A program made the translations under genes and the position numbers. DNA of 44,946 nucleotides from Bacillota bacterium (GTDB lineage: Bacteria > Bacillota > Sulfobacillia > RBS10-35 > JAJYVN01): the NCBI GenBank assembly GCA_021806565.1, contig JAJZXK010000016.1, forward strand, positions 1-44,946, written 5' to 3'. The notes beneath the pieces are model-generated. The model did not search any database and was not told the DNA's origin. It saw only the letters and a program-made list of their open reading frames with translations. Shown piece by piece: positions 23,640 through 31,526 of this stretch. Position 1 is the stretch's first letter. The number at the start of each line of letters is the position of its first letter.

Positions 23640-23905
23640 TAGCGGCAGAATTGGGTCGGAACCTTGAAAACCGGGCGTAGAGGGTTCGGGTGGGCAGTCT
23701 GCTGCCCGGCAACACGCTCGCAGCACAGCGGAGGGGAGACGCCGCCCAAAGGCACCGGCTTGCCGGACAACCGCTGTGGGCACATGGCTCTCGATCGCTC
23801 CTCTCCTTGCCGGGGTGGGTACATCCGACCCCGGCGGGCCGCCGTCCACCGGCCTGACGTCCGCCGATTCGGGTGGACAAGCCGTCGGCTTTAGCCGACG
23901 GTCGT
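23640..23905 (+). mobile_element. IS200/IS605-like right-end remnant with omega-RNA-like structure
   Basis: The perfect hairpin CCGTCGGCT-tt-AGCCGACGG (23882-23901), preceded by ACAAG, closely resembles the right end of IS605-family elements that carry tnpB. The 240 bp to its left is rich in hairpins (GGGCAG-tctg-CTGCCC at about 23691-23706; CCGG-ctt-CCGG) and not coding, as expected for an omega-RNA scaffold. No tnpB ORF adjoins it. Orientation is plus, opposite to the surrounding gene cluster, so the element appears to have inserted between the isomerase and oxidoreductase genes and then lost its coding part. Confidence 0.5.
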
Positions 23906-23957
23906 CGACCAGGTCCGCCCCTTTCCCGCCTGCGCCGCCCGGCGGTCCGCTCGGGCT

Positions 23958-24977
23958 TCAACCCCGGTCCACGGCCGCGAGCACATCGGCCACTCGAACC
24001 AGCGCCCCTCCCGATTCGTGCGAGCGGATGGCGGCCTCGACCACGGCGTGCGCCTGAAACCCTTCCTCCCCCGACCCCTCGATCTCCTCCGGCCGCGCCC
24101 CCGCCGCCACCTGCTCGATGAACCGGCCGAGCCGACGTCCCATGGTCTCACCGAACGAGGCCTGCCCGCCCACCTGCGGGGTGTGGGTGCGCTCGCCACG
24201 GCCGTGGGGCCTGAAGGTGAGGTCGCAGGTGGCGTTGGATAACAGGATCTCGCCACGCGTACCGGCCAGCATGGTCTGCTCAATGTCGTGGGTGCCGCCC
24301 ATATCGTAGGAGCCGAGCAACTGGCCGAGGGCACCGTCGCAAAAACGCAGGTTGATCACGGCGTTCGACCAGATCTGCCGGCCGGGCCCCTTGGCGAACA
24401 TCGCTTGGACCTCCTGCACCGGCCCGGCGAAGTGGCGCATGACGTCGACGGAGTGCGAGTGCAATGCGCGCAGGTGGAAATAGGGGGCGCTCTCCTTGCG
24501 GTTGCCGATCCAAAGATAGGTCCGGACGAACAGCAACTGGCCGAGGTCCCCGGCTTCCTGGTGTCGTTTGGCCTGGGCGGTGGCCGGCGAGAAGCGGTGG
24601 TTGAGGTCCACCCCGAGGCAGCGCGAGAGCCGCGCCGCCTCCGCCACCATCACCGCCGCATCCGCCAGCCGGTTGGACAGCGGCTTCTCACACAGGACGT
24701 GGGCCCCGGCCCGCAGGGCCAGCAGGGTGGGCGCGCAGTGGTCTCCGCCGTTTTCCTCGCCGGCCGTGGCCACACTGACCACGTCCGGCCGCTGCTCGGC
24801 GAGCATGCGTTCCAAATCGCGGAAGGCCGGCGCCTCGAAAGTCTGCGCCGCCGCCGCGAGCCGGTCCTCCAACAGATCGCAGACCCCGACCAGTTCGGCC
24901 TGCGGATGTTCCTTGTAGATCCGGCAGTGGTTGCGCCCGATCCCCCCGAGCCCGACCACCGCCACCCGCACCGCCAT
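23958..24977 (-). CDS. Gfo/Idh/MocA family oxidoreductase
   Basis: A 339-residue protein from ATG 24977, with GAGGGGGC about 10 nt upstream. The dinucleotide motif is RVAVVGLGGIGRNH (residues 3-16) and the catalytic-lysine motif is CEKPLSNRLADAAVMV (about 95-110). LALRAGAHVLCEKP and LNHRFSPATAQAKR are typical, and HLRALHSHSVDVMRHF carries the likely catalytic His. The C-terminal segment (SGGALVRVADVLAAVDRG) ends with the usual family helix. It is separated from the isomerase by the IS-like remnant. The family oxidises sugar hydroxyls. Confidence 0.92.
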   Translation of the reverse strand: MAVRVAVVGLGGIGRNHCRIYKEHPQAELVGVCDLLEDRLAAAAQTFEAPAFRDLERMLAEQRPDVVSVATAGEENGGDHCAPTLLALRAGAHVLCEKPLSNRLADAAVMVAEAARLSRCLGVDLNHRFSPATAQAKRHQEAGDLGQLLFVRTYLWIGNRKESAPYFHLRALHSHSVDVMRHFAGPVQEVQAMFAKGPGRQIWSNAVINLRFCDGALGQLLGSYDMGGTHDIEQTMLAGTRGEILLSNATCDLTFRPHGRGERTHTPQVGGQASFGETMGRRLGRFIEQVAAGARPEEIEGSGEEGFQAHAVVEAAIRSHESGGALVRVADVLAAVDRG

Positions 24978-25057
24978 CCACGCCGCCCCCTCTGTCACAG
25001 ACTGCACCGCACCGCATCCTCGGAAAGGGACGCCCCCCGGCCGGCAAGGCGGGGAGC

Positions 25058-26170
25058 TCAGGAGGCCGTGCGCTCGAGGCCGCCCAACAGGTCCTCCGGC
25101 AACTCGATCGTCGCCTCGCGGCCTGCGGCAGCCGAACGGTAGATGCCGTCCAGGATCGCCTCCTCCAGCAGCACCTGCCGACCCGGGATGGGCGCCGGGC
25201 CACCGTCGCGGACCGCGATCACAAAGGACTGGATCTTCTGGCGGAAAGCATCGAAGTTCTTGGGCGCCGGCGGCACGGCCACCGTCGTCTGGGTGGCGAA
25301 GCCGTGCTCGTCGCGGTAGAGGGTCGGCTCGGGGTCCAGACGCAGGCCGGCCTCCGTCCCCAAAAAGAACGTTGGCCCGAGGGTGTCCAGGTGCATCGCC
25401 CAGGCGATCTTGAACATCAAACCCGCCCCGCCCTCCAGGCGCACGAACGCGGCACCGAAGTCCTCGACCTCGAAGCGCTCCGGATCCCACTTGCCCATGC
25501 GGTTGCCGGTCGTACGGCCGCCCTTGCCGAAGTGATCCGCCGTCATCGCCAGCACGCTAAGCGGCCGCGGATGGCCGAGCAGGAACATCGCCGTGTCGAT
25601 CGAGTAGCAGCCGATGTCCAGGATGGCGCCGCCGCCGGCCGCCTCCTTGCTGATAAACGTCGGGGGCTCCTTGCCCGGGGTCGCCGGGATGCCGCGCCGC
25701 CGGCCGCCGCCCACCTCGGCGTAGTAGACATTGCCCAGGACGCCGTCGGCGACCAACCGCCTCGCCGCCTGCAGGCGCGGCTCATATCGCGTCTGGAAGC
25801 CGACGCTGAGGATGGCGCCGCTGCGCTCCGAGGCCCGCACCATCTCCACCGCCTCGACCAGGTCGACCGAAAGCGGCTTTTCGACCAGTACCGGGATCCG
25901 GGCCTCCAGCGCGTCGACCGCGGGGCGGTGGTGGCCCCGATGGTAGGTGCAGATGTCGACCGCATCGACCAGGCCGGACGCCAGCAGTTCGCGGTGGTCC
26001 GTGAAGGCGCGCGCGCCGTGCCATCCCTGGCGGTCGATGAAGGCCTGCGCCCGGCCGGGGACGATGTCCGCCACGGCTGTCACGGCCGCCTCCGAAATAT
26101 CCGCATACCGCCGGGCATGCGCCCCCGCGATCCCCCCGGCGCCGATGATCCCCACCCGCACATCCGCCAC
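25058..26170 (-). CDS. Gfo/Idh/MocA family oxidoreductase
   Basis: A 370-residue protein. Rossmann motif VGIIGAGGIAGAHARRY (residues 5-21); VEKPLSVDLVEAVEMV holds the catalytic Lys; GGGAILDIGCYSIDTAMFLL carries the D-x-x-x-Y/H active-site region. A long C-terminal beta domain (FKIAWAMHLDTLGPTFFLGT) is typical of the sugar-dehydrogenase branch. It lies 80 bp upstream of the previous oxidoreductase on the same strand. It is a paralogue, not a recent duplicate, since the sequences differ throughout. Confidence 0.92.
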   Translation of the reverse strand: MADVRVGIIGAGGIAGAHARRYADISEAAVTAVADIVPGRAQAFIDRQGWHGARAFTDHRELLASGLVDAVDICTYHRGHHRPAVDALEARIPVLVEKPLSVDLVEAVEMVRASERSGAILSVGFQTRYEPRLQAARRLVADGVLGNVYYAEVGGGRRRGIPATPGKEPPTFISKEAAGGGAILDIGCYSIDTAMFLLGHPRPLSVLAMTADHFGKGGRTTGNRMGKWDPERFEVEDFGAAFVRLEGGAGLMFKIAWAMHLDTLGPTFFLGTEAGLRLDPEPTLYRDEHGFATQTTVAVPPAPKNFDAFRQKIQSFVIAVRDGGPAPIPGRQVLLEEAILDGIYRSAAAGREATIELPEDLLGGLERTAS

Positions 26171-26279
26171 GTGGGCAATCCCCTTTCTATTCGCCGCTGT
26201 CCGCTTAGCCCTCCCGGTTCACCGCTCTGCGTCCGTTGCGCCTGCCTCCCCGCGGGAGCCCCGGAACCGCCGCCCGCCG

Positions 26280-27287
26280 TCAGGCCGGTTCCAGGTGCTG
26301 GGTCTGTCCGGTCTTTGCCGCCAACCGGGCCCCTTCGAGCACCGCCTGCGTGGCCCGGCCCGCCGCCGCCGTGCACAGCGGGTGCAGCGGTACGCCCCCA
26401 CCCAGAACCGCCATCAGGTGGGCCACAGGATCCGCCTCGGCGGCGGCGAGCGGCGCGGCGGTCTGCTCCTCGCTCTGGTCGCGGCCCAGGCTGAGGCGCA
26501 CCCCCCCGCCGGTGACCGTCAGCGTCCCCCCCGTCCCATAGAGCACGCTGCCTGGTCCCGGTTCGTCGCCAACTCGGGTCCAGGTCGCCTCAAACACGCC
26601 CATGCCCCTTGGCCAGCGGGCGACCACCACCGCGTTGTCCTCGACCTCCACCGGTTTCACCAGGGTGGCGGCCATCGCCGCGACGGCCCGCGGGGGCGCG
26701 CCGAAAAACCAATTGGCCAAGTGCGCGCCGTAGGAGCAGAAGTCCAGGAGGGCGCCGCCACCCTCGTCGGCGCGGTAGAACCAGGATGAAACGTCGCGCC
26801 CGGGGCCGTTGTGGCCGGCCCGGTGGCGCAACTGCACCAACTCGCCGATGCGGCCCTCGTCGACCAGCCTCCGGGCCAGGCGCCAGCCGGGGGACCACGC
26901 GACCGGCCAGTTGCACATCAGCACGACGCCCTTGGGAACGGCCCGCAGCATGCGGTCGGCCTCGTCCAACGTCGCCGCGAAGGGCTTTTCCACCATGACG
27001 TGGATGCCCCGCGGCGCCAGCGCCTCGACCACCGGCGCGTGGCCGGCGTTGCTGGCGCAGCAGACAACCACCTCCGGCCTGGCGGTGCCGCACAGCGCAT
27101 CCAGGTTGGGATACACCTGGTCCGGCCCGAGGCCCAGCGCGCCGCGCAGACGCTCGGCCCGCTCCGGCACCGGATCGGTCAGGCCCACCAACTCCACCTG
27201 TGGATGGCCCGTCAAGCGGCGGATGTGTCCCTGAATGTGTCCGTGCGCCCCATCCACCACCGCCACGCGCCAGCGCCGCTCAGCCAT
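26280..27287 (-). CDS. Gfo/Idh/MocA family oxidoreductase with atypical nucleotide motif
   Basis: A 335-residue protein. VEKPFAATLDEADRML holds the catalytic lysine and DEGGGALLDFCSYGAHLANW the active-site region. The N-terminal nucleotide loop reads VVDGAHGHIQGHIRRL instead of the usual G-x-G-x-x-G. This variant is seen in a distinct branch, and cofactor binding may be altered. ATG 27287 overlaps the upstream sulfatase stop by 8 bp, so the two are translationally coupled and probably act in sequence. Confidence 0.9.
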   Translation of the reverse strand: MAERRWRVAVVDGAHGHIQGHIRRLTGHPQVELVGLTDPVPERAERLRGALGLGPDQVYPNLDALCGTARPEVVVCCASNAGHAPVVEALAPRGIHVMVEKPFAATLDEADRMLRAVPKGVVLMCNWPVAWSPGWRLARRLVDEGRIGELVQLRHRAGHNGPGRDVSSWFYRADEGGGALLDFCSYGAHLANWFFGAPPRAVAAMAATLVKPVEVEDNAVVVARWPRGMGVFEATWTRVGDEPGPGSVLYGTGGTLTVTGGGVRLSLGRDQSEEQTAAPLAAAEADPVAHLMAVLGGGVPLHPLCTAAAGRATQAVLEGARLAAKTGQTQHLEPA

Positions 27288-28626
27288 CGCCGACTACCCC
27301 TTCCTCCGGCGGCAGGCGGTAGCCGAGCCGCCCCTGTTCTTGGGCCAGGCGCTCCCGCAACGCAGCCAGGTCCCCCGCATAGCGCGCGTCGGCGATCACG
27401 TTGTGCCGTTCCTCCGGGTCGGCCTGCAGGTCGTAAAGCTCGTCAGACTCCCCGGGACGCAGGTAGTGGATGAGCTTGCGGTCGGCCGTCCGCAAGCAGA
27501 CCATCGTCGGCAACGCCGGAAACGGCGGGTCTTCGAAGTATTCGACCAGCACGTCGCGGCGCCGCCATGGCCCGCCGCCGTCCAGCAGCGGCCGCAGGCT
27601 GAAGCCCTGGTAGTGGTCGGGCACCCCGACACCCGCCAGGTCGACCAGCGTCGCCGGCACGTCCACGCTGCAGACCAGGTCGGACAGGGTCCTGCCCGGC
27701 GCCCCGCCGGCCGCCGGGTAGCGCGCCAAGAGCGGCACACGGATGGCCGCCTCATACATCCAACGCTTGTCCGCCAGACCGAACTCGCCATGGAAGTAGC
27801 CGTGGTCGCTGGTGTGCACCACCACGGTCTCCCCGGCGGCACCCGTTTGGTCGACCGCCTCCAGGACCCGGCCGAGCGCGTCGTCGACCCCGCGCAGGGT
27901 CCGGGCATAGTCCCGCATGAACCGATCCCAGGTCTTACCCGAGACGAAGACCCCGTCCGGGTGCCATCCCGGTTCGTGGCCCATCGGCCGGCGGCGGAGC
28001 AGGCTCTCGGTCTTGCCCTCGGTGGACGCCGTCAGCGTCGGCGGCACCGGCAGCGCCGCGTCGGCGTACGCGTCGCGGTGGCGGGGCGGCGGCTCGAACG
28101 GGCCATGCGGCGCCTTGTACCAAAGGCACAACGCCCAGGGCCGCCCGTCGGAGGCGCGGACGAACCGCTCCGCGTAGTCCGCCAGCAGGTCCGTGTTGTA
28201 GCCGGTATGCGGTGTCTCCACACCGTCGACGTTCAGCACCGGATCGACGTACGCGCCCTGGCCTGGGAAGCTGACCCAGTGGTCGAAACCCGGCTGCGGC
28301 CGGCCGCGGTCGCCGTAGTGGATCTTGCCGATGAAGCCGGTACGGTAGCCGGCCTGCCGCAGTAGCTGCGGCCAGGTGGACACCGCGGGCCTGAGCCCGG
28401 CCCGGTTGTGGAACACGCCGTGCGCGTGCGGGTAGACGCCGGTGTGGTGCGTGGCGCGGCTCGGTGCGCACAGCGGCACCGCGGTGAAGGCGTTGGCGAA
28501 GCGCACCCCCTCGCGCGCCAGCCGGTCCATCGCCGGCGTCTCCAGAAACGGATGCCCGGCGCAGCCCATGGCATCATGGCGCTGGTCGTCGCACATTGAA
28601 AACAGGATGTTCGGCCTGCCCGCCAT
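27280..28626 (-). CDS. Type I sulfatase (Cys-type)
   Basis: A 448-residue sulfatase. ATG 28626 (MAGRPNILF) is chosen, with GGGGGGTGG just upstream; ATG 28641 is an alternative. The formylglycine motif is complete: Cys53-Ala-Pro-Ser-Arg57. Other motifs: MCDDQRHDAMG for metal binding, WYKAPHGPFEPPP, VVHTSDHGYFHGEFGLADKR and a C-terminal ELYDLQADPEERHNV. It hydrolyses sulfate esters, probably of imported sugars, since no signal peptide is present. Its stop overlaps the start of the next oxidoreductase gene by 8 bp. Confidence 0.93.
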   Translation of the reverse strand: MAGRPNILFSMCDDQRHDAMGCAGHPFLETPAMDRLAREGVRFANAFTAVPLCAPSRATHHTGVYPHAHGVFHNRAGLRPAVSTWPQLLRQAGYRTGFIGKIHYGDRGRPQPGFDHWVSFPGQGAYVDPVLNVDGVETPHTGYNTDLLADYAERFVRASDGRPWALCLWYKAPHGPFEPPPRHRDAYADAALPVPPTLTASTEGKTESLLRRRPMGHEPGWHPDGVFVSGKTWDRFMRDYARTLRGVDDALGRVLEAVDQTGAAGETVVVHTSDHGYFHGEFGLADKRWMYEAAIRVPLLARYPAAGGAPGRTLSDLVCSVDVPATLVDLAGVGVPDHYQGFSLRPLLDGGGPWRRRDVLVEYFEDPPFPALPTMVCLRTADRKLIHYLRPGESDELYDLQADPEERHNVIADARYAGDLAALRERLAQEQGRLGYRLPPEEGVVGDG

Positions 28627-28649
28627 CCCGCCACCCCCCATGGGTCCGC

Positions 28650-30029
28650 CTAGTCGGCACGCCGGCGGCGCGGCCGTTGCTCCAGCGTCGCCTCGCCGCG
28701 CGCCTTGAAGTCCGCAGCCTCATACTCCGCGAAACTCCGCCCGCCGGTCTCGGCCCACCACCGCTCGACGCGCGCGGACAGATCGGCGCGCACCTCAGCG
28801 ACCTGCGGCCGGCTGTCCGCGGCGAGGTTGACCAACTCGTGCGGGTCGCTGGCCAGGTCATACATCTCCTCGGTGTCGTCCGGGCCGTAGTAGCGCACAT
28901 ACTTCCACTCCCGTACCCCGTCCGGGCCGCGGCGGCGGGTGCGGATACCGCGTAGTGGGTGCAGCCCCCAGTAGGCGCCGTAGTGTTCGAAGAAAACCGC
29001 CTCCTCCTGCGGCGGCGGCGCCGCGGCCGGTTCGTCCAGGAGCGGCAGCAGCGAGCCGCCGCGGAAGGCCGCCGGCACCCGCAGCCCGGCCGCAGCCACC
29101 AGGGTGCCGGGCAGGGCCGTGTTCACCGCCAGCCGGTCGACGACGCGGCCGGCGTGCCGGCCGCCGGGCAGCCGCAGCAGGCAGGGGACCCGATACAACT
29201 CCTCGTAGGGCAGCGTCCCCTTCAGCCGGGTGCGGTGGGCACCCATCATGTCCCCATGGTCGGAGGTGAAAAGGACGACGGTGTCCTCCCACATGCCCCT
29301 GGCCTCGAAGGCGGCGCGCAACTCCCCGAACAACTGGTCGACGTGCGAGATCATGGTGTAGTAGCGGCGGAGCTCGTCGCGCAACGCCGCCTCGGTGCCG
29401 GTGCCGTGGTGCCCGTCCACCGCGTGCCGCCGCTGGAAGGCGGGCTTGCCCTCCAGGTCGTCTTGGTAGTAGCTCTCGGGAAGTTGCATCCGCTCCATCG
29501 GGTAGTGCCCGGCGAAGTCGTCCACCAACTCGAAGGCGGGATGGGGTGAGTGCAGCGAGACGGTGAGAAACAGTGGGGCCGCCGCGTCGTGGCCCGCGAG
29601 AAAGGCCAGGGCCTGGTCGGTGTAGGCGCGGTCCTTGGCGGGGTTGCCGCCCGGGACGTGCTCGTCGCCCGAGTGGTCGTAGCCGAGCTTTTCGAGACCG
29701 ATGCCGAAGTGGGTCTTGCCGAAGTAGGCGGTGGTATACCCGGCGTCGCGCAGTTCCTGACCGACGGTACGCTCATCGCTGAGATGGGCGGTGTGCCCGT
29801 GGAAGCCGTAGATGATCATCACACCGGCCTCATGCGGATACAGGCCGGTCTGCAGCGACACCCGCGACGGTACGCACTGCGGGTTCGAACAATAGAGATG
29901 GGAAAAGCGCACTCCCTCCCCGGCGAGCCGGTCGAGGGCGGGCGTATGGGCCACGGGATCGGCGACGCCCAGACGCTGGTTTTGCATCTGATCACAGATC
30001 ACAAACAGTACGTGCGGCTGCCGGGCCAC
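28650..30029 (-). CDS. Type I sulfatase (Cys-type)
   Basis: A 459-residue sulfatase from GTG 30029, with GGGGGGAA 6 nt upstream. Formylglycine motif Cys52-Val-Pro-Ser-Arg56. Metal motif VICDQMQNQRLG; core SLHSPHPAFELVDDF; LFTSDHGDMMGAHRTRLKGT; C-terminal EMYDLASDPHELVNLA. It is a different branch from its neighbour, with the longer mid-region and ARVERWW tail seen in iduronate- and arylsulfatase-like enzymes. No signal peptide. It lies 23 bp upstream of the second Cys-type sulfatase, so the two are co-transcribed and may remove sulfate from different positions. Confidence 0.93.
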   Translation of the reverse strand: MARQPHVLFVICDQMQNQRLGVADPVAHTPALDRLAGEGVRFSHLYCSNPQCVPSRVSLQTGLYPHEAGVMIIYGFHGHTAHLSDERTVGQELRDAGYTTAYFGKTHFGIGLEKLGYDHSGDEHVPGGNPAKDRAYTDQALAFLAGHDAAAPLFLTVSLHSPHPAFELVDDFAGHYPMERMQLPESYYQDDLEGKPAFQRRHAVDGHHGTGTEAALRDELRRYYTMISHVDQLFGELRAAFEARGMWEDTVVLFTSDHGDMMGAHRTRLKGTLPYEELYRVPCLLRLPGGRHAGRVVDRLAVNTALPGTLVAAAGLRVPAAFRGGSLLPLLDEPAAAPPPQEEAVFFEHYGAYWGLHPLRGIRTRRRGPDGVREWKYVRYYGPDDTEEMYDLASDPHELVNLAADSRPQVAEVRADLSARVERWWAETGGRSFAEYEAADFKARGEATLEQRPRRRRAD

Positions 30030-30122
30030 CGCGATTCCCCCCGTCGACGCGGTCCGGATCCACCGGCCGCGGTGTTCGAATCCCTGGCGGCCGGGTCGCC
30101 CCGCCCCGCCACAAGCGGTGGG

Positions 30123-31526
30123 TCAGCCCCGCTGACCCTGGCCATAGCGCGCCTGCGCCCAGGCCCGCAGGGGTGCCACCGTCGCATGCCCAGCGCCCTG
30201 CGGAGGCGTCCAGGGCAGGGACGTGCCCAGCACCGCCTCCAGCCGGGAGCGGGCCCGCGCGACCGGTTCTGCGGCCTGGGCGGCGACGTCGGTCTTCTCC
30301 TGCGGGTCGCGGGCCAGGTCGTAAGCCTGCGGCGCCCCGCCCGCTTCCCCGAGGTCGAAGCAGATGTTCCAGTCGTCGTCGCGCACGGAGGCGCGCCCGC
30401 CCCAGCCGGTCACCGTATGGTCGCGCAAACTGGTCCGCGTGCCGTCCACCAGTTGCCAGGCGTTCTGGCCGTCCAGCGGTTCGTGGGCCACCCCCAGCAC
30501 GTCCAACAGGGTCGGCGCCAGATCGTGGCCCTGCACGAAGGCGTCGATCGCGCGGCCGGCCCCCTCGCCGCGCGGGTGCATCAGGATCAGGTTGAGTTGG
30601 GTGTTGTATGGATGCAGGTGTGCCGCGCTCTTGCCGAAGCGGCCGTCGTCCCAGAGTTCGGTGCCGTGGTCCGAGACGATGGCCACCATGGTCTCCTCGC
30701 GCAGGCCGAGGTGGTCGAGTCGTCCGAGCAGAAAGCCCAGCCAGCGGTCGACCAGGGTGACCTCGCCGTGGTAGAGGGCGCGGGTCCGCTCCTTCTCGGC
30801 CTCGCTGATCCCCGCGAAGTTCTGCGGGAAGATGTAGTCGCCCCCACCCGCCGGCGGGGCGTAGGCGTCGGCATAGCCGGGGGGCGGGTCCCAGGGCTCG
30901 TGGGGGTCGAAGCTATCCACCCAGAGGAAAAAGGGGCGGTTGTCCCGGTTGTCCTCCAACCAGCGGGCCGCCGTGCGGAAGACCCGCGGCGCCTGCCAGT
31001 CTTCCTCGCTGCGCCGGTCGCGCTGGTTGAGCAGGTACTGCGTCATGCCGGCGTGGCGCTGGCGGTCCACCGGTCCGTGCGGCAGGTGGCGCGCCAGCGC
31101 ATCCACCGGGAGATGCCCGGAACGCCACGGGTCGGACTCCTGGCCACGGACGAAGTCCCAACTCAGAAACCCCCGGGTGAAGTTCATCGTCGGCTTGAAC
31201 ATGTGGTAGGTGTCGGCGACGAGCCCCGTCGCGTATCCCGCTTCGACAAACCGCTCCGCCAGCGTCGGTTGTTCGGGCGGCACCTTGTGCCACCCGGTCG
31301 AGCCGGACCCTCCCAGCCCGCGCGTGTCGAACTGGAAGCGCCACGGAAAGGAACGGCGCCCGGTGAAGAACGTCCGCCGGGTCTGAATGGTCGGCTGGGC
31401 TTCACCGAACGCACGGGTGAAGCGCACACCCCGCCGGGCACAGGCCTCCAGCGCCGGCGTCGCGACGGCCGGATCGTCGATCAGATCGGCCCGCAACGTA
31501 TCGATGCAAACGACCAGCAGGTTCAA
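30123..31526 (-). CDS. Sulfatase-like hydrolase with Thr at the nucleophile position
   Basis: A 467-residue protein. TTG 31526 is chosen: it overlaps the upstream stop as TTGA and has GGAGGGGGGAG about 8 nt before it; longer forms have Arg/Cys-rich nonsense at the front. Metal motif VCIDTLRADLI; core DSFDPHEPWDPPPGYAD; AIVSDHGTELWDDGRFGKS. The maturation site reads Thr46-Ile-Gln-Thr-Arg50, so no formylglycine is possible. It closely resembles the 11456-12904 protein (FGE-Q-PT-QTRR, RRSFPWR and TYHMFKPT are shared), so the two are paralogues in separate clusters. Cytoplasmic by lack of a signal. Confidence 0.88.
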   Translation of the reverse strand: MNLLVVCIDTLRADLIDDPAVATPALEACARRGVRFTRAFGEAQPTIQTRRTFFTGRRSFPWRFQFDTRGLGGSGSTGWHKVPPEQPTLAERFVEAGYATGLVADTYHMFKPTMNFTRGFLSWDFVRGQESDPWRSGHLPVDALARHLPHGPVDRQRHAGMTQYLLNQRDRRSEEDWQAPRVFRTAARWLEDNRDNRPFFLWVDSFDPHEPWDPPPGYADAYAPPAGGGDYIFPQNFAGISEAEKERTRALYHGEVTLVDRWLGFLLGRLDHLGLREETMVAIVSDHGTELWDDGRFGKSAAHLHPYNTQLNLILMHPRGEGAGRAIDAFVQGHDLAPTLLDVLGVAHEPLDGQNAWQLVDGTRTSLRDHTVTGWGGRASVRDDDWNICFDLGEAGGAPQAYDLARDPQEKTDVAAQAAEPVARARSRLEAVLGTSLPWTPPQGAGHATVAPLRAWAQARYGQGQRG

